Origin: Thauera sp.
GTDB taxonomy: Bacteria; Pseudomonadota; Gammaproteobacteria; Burkholderiales; Rhodocyclaceae
DNA: 7,957 nucleotides
Assembly: GCA_003446655.1 (NCBI GenBank)
Contig: DMCZ01000140.1
Coordinates: forward strand, 1-7,957
Direction: 5' to 3'
Shown here: positions 1 to 6,106 of the stretch, one piece after another
Layout of the letters: each line of letters opens with the position of its first letter
Numbering within the stretch: position 1 is the first letter of the stretch
The notes under the pieces: generated by a model
Told to the model about the DNA's origin: nothing
Databases searched by the model: none
What the model saw: only the letters and a program-made list of their open reading frames with translations
Made by a program: the position numbers and the translations under genes

Positions 1-1
1 G

Positions 2-3000
2 AACTGGGACAGCTCGTGGCCGCGCTACTGGTACGGCGTGCGCCACTTCTTCGACTGGCTGGAGACCAAGGCCTACAAGATGCACATCCGCGTGCTGCTG
101 TCGCGTTACCGCAGCTACACGGAGTGCCCGGCCTGCCATGGGGCGCGGCTGAAGCCGGATGCGCTGCTCTGGCGCCTGCCGCTGAAATTGGGGACAGACC
201 ACGATTTCCACGGAAATCGTGGTCTGTCCCCAATTTCAATCCACGAGCTGATGGCGATGCCGGTCGATCGCATCCGCGAGGCAGTGGCGGCGCTGCACAT
301 TCCAGGTGTGCCGGACGAAGCCACCGAGCTGGTGCTCGGCGAGATCCGCAGCCGGCTCACCTACCTGGCCGACGTCGGCCTCGGCTACCTGACCCTGGAC
401 CGCCAGTCGCGCACGTTGTCGGGTGGCGAGGTGCAGCGCATCAACCTGACCACCGCGCTCGGCACCTCGCTGGTCAACACCTTGTTCGTGCTCGACGAGC
501 CTTCGATCGGCCTGCACCCGCGCGACATCGGTCGCATCCTCGGCGTGATGATGCGGCTGCGCGATGCCGGCAACACGCTGGTGGTGGTGGAGCACGACCC
601 GCAGGTCATGGTGGCCGCCGACGAGCTGCTCGAGATCGGTCCCGGTCCCGGCGAGCGCGGCGGCAACATCGTCGCGCGCGGCACGCCGGCCGAGATCACC
701 GCCAACCCGGTGTCGGTGACCGGCCCCTGGCTGGCGGGGAAGAAGCGCATCGACATCGATCGTCCGCCGCGGCCGGTCGATGCCGTCACGCCGCGCCTGA
801 AGCTGGTCGGCGCACGCCAGCACAACCTGCGCGACCTGACCGTCGGCTTTCCGCTGCAGCGCATGACCTGCCTCACCGGCGTGTCCGGCTCGGGTAAATC
901 GACGTTGATCCAGGACGTGCTGTTCCCGGCACTGGCCAAGCATTTCGGCGAAGCGACCGAATCGCCGGGGATCTTCGATCGTCTCGAGAATGTGGATAAC
1001 TTGCGTGGCGTGGTCATGGTGGACCAGTCGCCGATCGGCAAGAGCTCGCGCTCCAACCCGGTCAGCTACGTCGGCGCCTGGGACCCGATCCGCGCCCTGT
1101 TCGCCGGTCTGCCGGAGGCGCAGGCGCGCGGCTACACCCCCGGCACCTTCAGCTTCAATGCCGGCCACGGCCGCTGCCCGACCTGCACCGGTTCGGGTTT
1201 CGAGCATGTCGAGATGCAGTTCCTGTCCGACGTGTGGCTGCGCTGCCCGGACTGCGACGGCAAGCGCTACCGCCCGGAAATCCTGGAACTTCAATGGGAT
1301 GGACGTTCGGTGGCGGACGTGCTCGAGCTCACCGTGCATGAGGCGCTGGACGTGTTCCGCGAGCATCCCAAGGTGCTCGCCGCGCTCGCGCCGCTGGCCG
1401 ACGTCGGCCTCGACTACCTGCGCCTCGGCCAGCCGGTGCCGACGCTGTCGGGCGGCGAGGCGCAGCGCCTGAAGCTCGCCGGCCACCTCGCCGAGGCGGC
1501 GCAAAGGAAGACTGTACGCAAAACCAGTGCTGTGGATAAGTTTGGGAGTAAAGCTGGGGACAAGACGACGGAAATAGGGGACAGACCCCAATTTCCGGAA
1601 GGAAATCGGGGTCTGTCCCCTATTTCCAAGGCCGCGCCCGGCCTGCTGTTCCTGTTCGACGAACCCACCACCGGCCTGCACTTCGAGGACGTGGCCAAAC
1701 TGCTCAGTGCCTTCGACAAGCTGCTGCAGGCGGGACATTCGCTGATCGTCATCGAGCACAATCTGGACGTGATCGCCGCGTCGGACTGGATCATCGACCT
1801 CGGCCCGGAGGGCGGCGAAGGCGGCGGTGCGGTGGTGGTGGAGGGGTCGCCGGAGGTGGTGCGCGCCCACGAAAGCTCGCATACCGGCGCCGCGCTGCGC
1901 GACTACGCCCAGGCGCTGAAGGAAATAGGGGACAGACCCCAATTTCCTGAAGAAAATCGGGGTCTGTCCCCTATTTCCGGCCTGGTCGCTGCCGAACCGC
2001 GCGTCGCATACCGCCCCGTCGCCGCCCCGGCGATCGAGATCCGGCACGCCCGCGAGCACAACCTCAAGAACGTCAGCCTGCAGATCCCGCGCGACCAGTT
2101 CACCGTGATCACCGGCCTGTCCGGCTCGGGCAAATCCACGTTGGCCTTCGACATCGTCTTCGGTGAGGGCCAGCGCCGCTACCTGGAATCGCTCAACGCC
2201 TACGCGCGCCAGTTCGTGCAGCCCGCCAGCCGGCCCGACGTCGACGGCCTGTTCGGCATCCCGCCCACGGTGGCGATCGAGCAGCGCACCAGCCGCGGCG
2301 GGCGCAAGAGCACGGTGGCGACGCTGACCGAGATCCACCCCTTCCTGCGCCTGATGTACGTGAAGCTGGGTACGCAGTTCTGCCCGGACTGCAACGTCCC
2401 GGTGACGCCGCAGAGCTTCGAGGCCATCGTCGCGCAGATCCAGCGCGAGCTGCGCGGCGCCTCGGTCGAGGTGCTCGCGCCGCTGGTGGTCAACCGCAAG
2501 GGCCTGTATACCGACCTCGCCAAATGGGCGCGCGGCAAGGGCCACACGCAACTGCGCGTCGATGGCGACTATCTGCCCACCGCCAAGTGGCCGCGGCTGG
2601 ACCGCTACAAGGAACACAACATCGAGCTGCCCACCGGCATGGTGGTGGTGCAGCCGGAGCATGAGTCCACGCTGCGCGAGTTCGTGCGCCAGGCGCTGGA
2701 GATCGGCAAGGGCGTGATCAAGGTGCTGGAGATCGGCAAGCTCGGCGCGGCGCCGATCACCTTCTCCACCCTGCGCGCCTGCCCGAGCTGCGGCACCGGC
2801 TTCCCCGAGCCCGATCCGCGCCTGTTCTCGTACAACGCCAAGCATGGCTGGTGCCCGAAGTGCTATGGCACCGGGCTGAAGACCGCGGCACGCATCGAGG
2901 ACCCGGACGCGCTCGACCTCGGCGATGCGGAAGAAGTCATCGTAAGCGACGAGCCCTGCCCGGCCTGCGACGGCGCACGGCTGAACCCGGTGGCGCGCGC

Positions 3001-4675
3001 GGTGCGTTTCCGCGAGCTCGGCCTGCATCAGCTCGCGGCGCAGCCGGTGGATAAGGCGGCCGGCTTCTTCGCCGACCTGGCGCTGAACGAGCGCGAGACC
3101 GACATCGCCCGCGATCTGGTCAGCGAGATCCGCGGCCGCCTCGCCTTCCTGCAGCACGTCGGCCTCGGCTATCTGGCGCTGGATCGCGCCGCGCCCACGC
3201 TGTCGGGCGGAGAGGCGCAGCGCATCCGCCTGGCCGCCCAGCTCGGCTCCAACCTGCGCGGCGTGTGCTACATCCTCGACGAACCCACGATCGGCCTGCA
3301 TCCGCGCGATAACCGCCTGCTGCTCGACACGCTGGAGGCGCTGCGCGACCGCGGCAACACCCTGCTGGTGGTGGAGCACGACGAGGACACGATCCGCCGC
3401 GCCGACCACGTCATCGACCTCGGCCCCGGCGCCGGCGTGCGCGGCGGCCGGGTGGTGGCCGAAGGCACGATCGCCGATCTGCTTGCCGCGCCCGAATCCG
3501 CCACCGGCGAATGCTTCCGCCACCCGCTGCAGCATCCACTGCGCCCGCGCCGCGCGGTACCCGACGACCATGCGGCGATCCGCATCGAGGGCGCCACCCT
3601 GCACAACCTGCGCGACATCGACGTGTGCATCCCGCTCGCCCGCCTGACGGTGGTGACCGGCGTGTCCGGCTCGGGCAAGTCCAGTCTGGCGCGCGACGTC
3701 ATCCACGCCAACCTGCGCGCCCGCCTCGGCGACCCCGAGGCGACCCGCGCCCGCCGCCGCGGCCAGGCGCAGCCGGAGGCGGTCGACCAGCCCCTGGTCG
3801 GCTGCGCGGCGATGCCCGGCTGGCACCAGGTCGGCCGCGTGCTGGAGGTCGACCAGACGCCGATCGGCAAGACGCCGCGCTCCTGCCCGGCGACCTACGT
3901 CGGCTTCTGGGACGCGATCCGCAAGCTCTTCGCCGACACCTTCGACGCCCGCACGCGCGGCTGGAACGCCTCGCGCTTCTCCTTCAACACCGGCGCCGGG
4001 CGCTGCCCGGTGTGCGACGGCGCGGGCCAGACCACCGTCGAGATGAGCTTCCTGCCCGACGTCAAGACGCCGTGCGAGGCCTGCGGCGGCGCGCGCTTCA
4101 ACCCCGAGACCCTGTCGGTGCGCTGGAAGGACAGGACGGTGGCCGAGGTGCTGGCGATGCCGGTGGACGAGGCGGTGGATTTCTTCTCCGCCCATCCCGC
4201 GATCGCCCACCCGCTGCAGCTGCTGCAGGACGTCGGCCTCGGCTACCTGACCCTGGGCCAGCCCAGCCCCACGCTGTCGGGCGGCGAGGCGCAGCGCATC
4301 AAGCTCGTCACCGAGCTCGCCAAGGTGCGCCGCCGCCCGGGCGATGCGGAGGACACCGGCGGCGTGCCGCTGCCCGCCGACAAGCACAGCCTGTACGTGC
4401 TCGACGAGCCCACCGTGGGCCTGCACATGGCCGACGTGGACAAGCTGATCCGCGTGCTGCACCGGCTGACGGATGCCGGCCACACCGTGCTCGTGATCGA
4501 GCACGACCTCGACGTGATGGCCGAGGCCGACTGGCTGATCGACCTCGGCCCGGAAGGCGGCGAGGGCGGCGGCCGGGTGGTGGCCGAAGGCCCGCCGGAA
4601 GTGGCGATGGCGACACCGGCATCGCACACCGGGCGCCACCTGCGCGAGTTCCTGGCGCAGCGCCAGGCGGGTTGA
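2..4675 (+). CDS. uvrA: Double-length UvrA-type excinuclease ATPase, 5'-truncated by the window edge
   Basis: UvrA is the DNA-damage-sensing ATPase of nucleotide excision repair. The frame is open from base 2, so the start lies upstream, and 1557 residues are visible before TGA at 4673-4675. Two UvrA units are fused. Unit 1 lacks its first Walker A (upstream). It shows Zn-module CPACHGARL, LSGGE (residue 139), Walker B LFVLDEP (161), Walker A GVSGSGKST (293), CPTCTGSG/CPDCDG, LSGGEAQR (482) and LFLFDEP (548). Unit 2 has GLSGSGKST (705), a region resembling the UvrB-binding and insertion domains (about 790-900), CPSC/CPKC/CPACDGARL cysteines, LSGGEAQR (1067), YILDEP (1090), GVSGSGKSS (1220), CPVCDGAG/CEACGGARF, LSGGEAQR (1425) and LYVLDEP (1464). 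All four EHD/EHN switch histidines are present. Double-length UvrA proteins of roughly 1800-1900 residues are known in Proteobacteria, alongside normal UvrA. Oddity: three palindromic repeats are translated in frame. Family assignment is firm; the exact role, canonical repair or an accessory UvrA, is not known. Confidence 0.95.
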   Translation, partial: NWDSSWPRYWYGVRHFFDWLETKAYKMHIRVLLSRYRSYTECPACHGARLKPDALLWRLPLKLGTDHDFHGNRGLSPISIHELMAMPVDRIREAVAALHIPGVPDEATELVLGEIRSRLTYLADVGLGYLTLDRQSRTLSGGEVQRINLTTALGTSLVNTLFVLDEPSIGLHPRDIGRILGVMMRLRDAGNTLVVVEHDPQVMVAADELLEIGPGPGERGGNIVARGTPAEITANPVSVTGPWLAGKKRIDIDRPPRPVDAVTPRLKLVGARQHNLRDLTVGFPLQRMTCLTGVSGSGKSTLIQDVLFPALAKHFGEATESPGIFDRLENVDNLRGVVMVDQSPIGKSSRSNPVSYVGAWDPIRALFAGLPEAQARGYTPGTFSFNAGHGRCPTCTGSGFEHVEMQFLSDVWLRCPDCDGKRYRPEILELQWDGRSVADVLELTVHEALDVFREHPKVLAALAPLADVGLDYLRLGQPVPTLSGGEAQRLKLAGHLAEAAQRKTVRKTSAVDKFGSKAGDKTTEIGDRPQFPEGNRGLSPISKAAPGLLFLFDEPTTGLHFEDVAKLLSAFDKLLQAGHSLIVIEHNLDVIAASDWIIDLGPEGGEGGGAVVVEGSPEVVRAHESSHTGAALRDYAQALKEIGDRPQFPEENRGLSPISGLVAAEPRVAYRPVAAPAIEIRHAREHNLKNVSLQIPRDQFTVITGLSGSGKSTLAFDIVFGEGQRRYLESLNAYARQFVQPASRPDVDGLFGIPPTVAIEQRTSRGGRKSTVATLTEIHPFLRLMYVKLGTQFCPDCNVPVTPQSFEAIVAQIQRELRGASVEVLAPLVVNRKGLYTDLAKWARGKGHTQLRVDGDYLPTAKWPRLDRYKEHNIELPTGMVVVQPEHESTLREFVRQALEIGKGVIKVLEIGKLGAAPITFSTLRACPSCGTGFPEPDPRLFSYNAKHGWCPKCYGTGLKTAARIEDPDALDLGDAEEVIVSDEPCPACDGARLNPVARAVRFRELGLHQLAAQPVDKAAGFFADLALNERETDIARDLVSEIRGRLAFLQHVGLGYLALDRAAPTLSGGEAQRIRLAAQLGSNLRGVCYILDEPTIGLHPRDNRLLLDTLEALRDRGNTLLVVEHDEDTIRRADHVIDLGPGAGVRGGRVVAEGTIADLLAAPESATGECFRHPLQHPLRPRRAVPDDHAAIRIEGATLHNLRDIDVCIPLARLTVVTGVSGSGKSSLARDVIHANLRARLGDPEATRARRRGQAQPEAVDQPLVGCAAMPGWHQVGRVLEVDQTPIGKTPRSCPATYVGFWDAIRKLFADTFDARTRGWNASRFSFNTGAGRCPVCDGAGQTTVEMSFLPDVKTPCEACGGARFNPETLSVRWKDRTVAEVLAMPVDEAVDFFSAHPAIAHPLQLLQDVGLGYLTLGQPSPTLSGGEAQRIKLVTELAKVRRRPGDAEDTGGVPLPADKHSLYVLDEPTVGLHMADVDKLIRVLHRLTDAGHTVLVIEHDLDVMAEADWLIDLGPEGGEGGGRVVAEGPPEVAMATPASHTGRHLREFLAQRQAG
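184..237. repeat. REP-like palindrome 1, translated in frame inside uvrA
   Basis: This is a perfect inverted repeat: 26-base arms at 184-209 and 212-237 separated by the two bases AC. The arm core is GGGGACAGACC. The element is 54 bp, exactly 18 codons, and is read as KLGTDHDFHGNRGLSPIS (185-238). It lies just after the CPACHGARL cysteine pair of the first UvrA unit and just before the SIHEL segment, where family members usually have a short variable loop. The arm sequence differs from the other two copies (GACCACGATT in place of GACCCCAATT), so it is a sub-variant of the same family. In mRNA it would fold into a very stable hairpin. Confidence 0.93.
1501..1569. other. AT-richer segment abutting palindrome 2, probable part of the insertion
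   Basis: This stretch is read in frame as a lysine- and serine-rich peptide (AQRKTVRKTSAVDKFGSK and onward). Bases 1501-1570 are 50% GC by hand count, against 80% for the 60 bases before it. It lies between the ABC signature helix (LSGGEAQR...LAGHLAEA) and Walker B (LFLFDEP), a place where UvrA relatives normally carry only a short loop. It contains TGTGGATAA (1531-1539), which equals the reverse complement of the DnaA-box consensus TTATCCACA; the same nonamer also occurs at 991-999 in ordinary uvrA sequence, so replication function is unlikely. The composition suggests acquired DNA delivered together with, or next to, the palindrome. That is an inference. Confidence 0.5.
1570..1627. repeat. 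REP-like palindrome 2, translated in frame inside uvrA
   Basis: This inverted repeat has 27-base arms (1570-1596 and 1601-1627) around the loop GGAA, with a single arm mismatch that becomes a G-U pair in RNA. It is read as EIGDRPQFPEGNRGLSPIS from 1571. It sits between the ABC signature helix and Walker B of the second ATPase domain of UvrA unit 1. It matches palindrome 3 at 56 of 58 positions, in the same orientation and the same reading frame. It shares the GGGGACAGACC core with palindrome 1. Confidence 0.93.
1921..1978. repeat. REP-like palindrome 3, translated in frame at the UvrA-UvrA junction
   Basis: This inverted repeat has 27-base arms (1921-1947 and 1952-1978) around the loop TGAA, pairing at 25 of 27 positions. 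It is read as EIGDRPQFPEENRGLSPIS from 1922. It lies after the end of the first UvrA unit (HTGAALRDYAQAL) and before the start of the second (IEIRHAREHNLKN), so it sits in the interdomain linker, where extra residues should be well tolerated. It starts exactly 351 bp downstream of palindrome 2. Confidence 0.93.
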
Positions 4676-4690
4676 TGCCGTGTGCGGCGT

Positions 4691-4723
4691 GCGGGGCGGG
4701 TGTCCGGCGCCCCTCCGCCCCGC
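4691..4723. terminator. GC-rich inverted repeat between convergent genes, possible terminator
   Basis: The arms GCGGGGCGG (4691-4699) and CCGCCCCGC (4715-4723) are perfectly complementary over 9 bp with a 15-base loop. The hairpin lies in the 75-bp gap between the uvrA stop (4675) and the stop of the convergent AraC-type gene (4751), so it could end transcription from both sides. No T-run follows on either strand, so it is not a classical intrinsic terminator; in DNA this GC-rich the repeat could also be chance. Confidence 0.35.
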
Positions 4724-4750
4724 CGCGTTGGAGCTCGCCCTGGAAGGGCG

Positions 4751-5776
4751 CTACTGCCGCCACCCCTCCGTCCGCACGCTGCGGGCGCGGTTCAGGGTGG
4801 CCATCGGCAGCTCGCCGAACAGCTCGCGGTAGTAGCGCGAGAACAGGCTCATGTGCCAGAAGCCCCATTTGCCCGCGACGCTGGCGATGGTGACGACCTG
4901 CTCGGGTGTTCCCTGCAACTGGGCACGCACCCGGTGCAGCCGGATGTTGCGCATGTAGGCGACCGGCGTGATCCCGAGCACGCGCATGAAGGCGTGGTTC
5001 AGCGTGCGCCGGCTGACCCGAAGCTGCAGGCACAGGTCGCTGATCGTGGGCGGGTAGCCGGGACTGGCCAGGGTCGCCTCGCGGACGCGATTCACGATGT
5101 AGCGGTGGATGCGGTGCTCCTGATGCCTGGCGCCGTCGGTCCGGCCCTGGGTCAGGGTCTGCATGCAGGTCGCCAGCAGTTCGTCCTCGAAGTGGCGCCA
5201 GGCCAGTTCGTCCTCGCCTTGCGGATCCTCGCCGAAGCGCTTGAGGCCCTCCACCAGGACGGCCTTGAGCCGCGCGGAGATCTCGGGCGCCATGCACTCG
5301 GCCGGCTTTACTGACCCGATCGCCTTGCGCAGGTCGATGCCTTCGATCTGCTCGGCGTAGCGCTCCAGGCATCCCGCCGGGATCACCGCAGCGGCAAGCT
5401 CCGAACGTGTGGAGGTGCGGAAGAGCAGCTCGCTGTTCTTGTCCAGTGTCAGGAGCGAGCGCGCGTCGATCGGCAGCAGTCCCCAGCTCGCTTCGCCCTC
5501 GACCAGGGTCGGCAGCCCGATCACGTAGCTGTCCGCCGGGGCGCATGCGGCTTCGTCCACCGATCGGTTCATCGTTTCGCAGAACAATTGCAGCCCGCAT
5601 CGCGAAACGCTGTTCACCGCGCCGGCAAACTCGCCCTTCGACAATTGCGTGTAGTCCTGCGTCCAGAACGGCAGCGCATCCGCCTGTTCCAGCACATCGC
5701 TGGTCGTACGATGGACGACCATGAAATCGCCGTGCCCGGCGTGGGTCCGGGCGGCGAGGCTCTCGTTACAGGCCAA
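4751..5776 (-). CDS. AraC-family transcriptional regulator, divergent from mauF
   Basis: This is a DNA-binding regulator of the AraC/XylS family, 341 residues with the preferred start. The C-terminal AraC domain has two helix-turn-helix units: the first near residues 245-268 (ISDLCLQLRVSRRTLNHAF) and the second near 295-318 (VTIASVAGKWGFWHMSLFSR), followed by YYRELFGELP, the family's typical ending. The roughly 220 N-terminal residues look like the effector domain of the EutR/FeaR-like branch and have no membrane segment. The start is TTG at 5774-5776, preceded by GGAGGAG eight bases upstream (minus strand). An ATG at 5720-5722 would give 323 residues but has poor ribosome-binding sequence. 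An ATG at 5969-5971 would give 406 residues and adds a non-conserved-looking arginine-rich leader. The gene diverges from mauF and probably senses an amine or its product to activate the mau operon; that role is inferred from position. Confidence 0.88.
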   Translation of the reverse strand: MACNESLAARTHAGHGDFMVVHRTTSDVLEQADALPFWTQDYTQLSKGEFAGAVNSVSRCGLQLFCETMNRSVDEAACAPADSYVIGLPTLVEGEASWGLLPIDARSLLTLDKNSELLFRTSTRSELAAAVIPAGCLERYAEQIEGIDLRKAIGSVKPAECMAPEISARLKAVLVEGLKRFGEDPQGEDELAWRHFEDELLATCMQTLTQGRTDGARHQEHRIHRYIVNRVREATLASPGYPPTISDLCLQLRVSRRTLNHAFMRVLGITPVAYMRNIRLHRVRAQLQGTPEQVVTIASVAGKWGFWHMSLFSRYYRELFGELPMATLNRARSVRTEGWRQ

Positions 5777-5784
5777 GGCGGTAT

Positions 5785-5791
5785 CTCCTCC
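5785..5791 (-). promoter_or_regulatory. Ribosome binding site fixing the TTG start of the AraC-type gene
   Basis: On the minus strand GGAGGAG is followed by ATACCGCC and then TTG (5774-5776), in frame with the AraC-type domain. The seven-base match to the anti-Shine-Dalgarno sequence and the 8-base spacing are close to ideal. No comparable site precedes the in-frame ATG codons at 5722 or 5971, so this site decides the start. Confidence 0.7.
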
Positions 5792-6030
5792 GCATCCAGG
5801 ATCTCGCCGGAGGCTGCAGTGCAGCGCCACGGCGGATCTGGTCCTTCTTCTGTTCTGATTTTGTATTGGGTGCAGGCCCTTCCGCCTGCCGTCGGCGCAG
5901 GGTGCGATGTCTCTCGCGATGCCCATTGCCACGCCTCCACCATAAAGCCGGGGGGTACGCGACGATAGCAAGAATCAGCAACACACCCCGGGTATTCGGC
6001 CCCCATCGACCATTCGTGCCGAAAATTGCT

Positions 6031-6047
6031 ACGGGCGTCCAGCCCGT
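6031..6047. promoter_or_regulatory. Small palindrome upstream of mauF, possible operator or leader hairpin
   Basis: ACGGGC (6031-6036) and GCCCGT (6042-6047) are perfectly complementary with a five-base spacer, about 60 bp before the mauF start. It could be an operator half-site pair or a leader hairpin; AraC-family regulators more often bind direct repeats, which weakens the operator reading. No functional evidence is visible. Confidence 0.3.
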
Positions 6048-6096
6048 CCTCCTACGCTGAACCTGCAAGACCAATCAGAGGCCCGCAGGCCCCAAC

Positions 6097-6103
6097 AGGA
6101 GGA
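6097..6103 (+). promoter_or_regulatory. Ribosome binding site of mauF
   Basis: AGGAGGA lies just before ATG at 6107, with the GGAGG core four bases from the start codon. It supports 6107 over the upstream in-frame ATG at 6026, which lacks such a site and would add 27 residues read from the control region. Confidence 0.75.
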
Positions 6104-6106
6104 GCG

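Larger units (their letters stand above)
5777..6106. promoter_or_regulatory. Divergent control region between the AraC-type gene and mauF
   Basis: These 330 bases hold no convincing gene. Frames that run through them are upstream extensions of the two flanking genes or shadows. The region should contain the promoters and operator for both directions. Visible candidates are TTCGGC (5995-6000) with GCCGAA (6018-6023), an inverted pair with 17-bp spacing; TAGCAA (5966-5971) with TTGCTA (6026-6031), an inverted pair 54 bp apart; and a small palindrome at 6031-6047. No clear -35/-10 pair or -24/-12 element could be assigned. The AT-rich patch around 5845-5870 may be part of the minus-strand promoter or leader. 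Confidence 0.55.

Noticed and set aside
991..1539. DnaA-box nonamers (TGTGGATAA at 991-999 and 1531-1539) as a replication origin
   Set aside because: Only two perfect sites 540 bp apart inside a coding gene, with no AT-rich unwinding region or dnaA/dnaN/parAB neighbours.
184..1978. CRISPR-like array
   Set aside because: The three repeats are irregularly spaced (over 1.3 kb and about 350 bp), are themselves full palindromes, and lie in translated uvrA sequence with no spacers.
236..4639. A 1467-codon open frame antisense to uvrA
   Set aside because: It mirrors a strongly supported gene in very GC-rich DNA, where antisense frames lack stops. Its product is Ala/Arg/His/Gln-rich low-complexity sequence with no recognisable domain.
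3511..4893. A 460-codon plus-strand frame overlapping the 3' end of uvrA
   Set aside because: It is a +1 shadow of uvrA; its product is repetitive Arg/Pro/Ala-rich sequence and no ribosome binding site or domain supports it.
6015..6030. Sigma-54 promoter ending in TTGCT upstream of mauF
   Set aside because: The -12 half is present but the matching -24 position reads CGTGCCG and lacks the essential GG.
6026..6106. Upstream ATG at 6026 as the mauF start
   Set aside because: It has no ribosome binding site and would translate the control region; ATG 6107 has AGGAGGA directly before it and gives the family's usual length.
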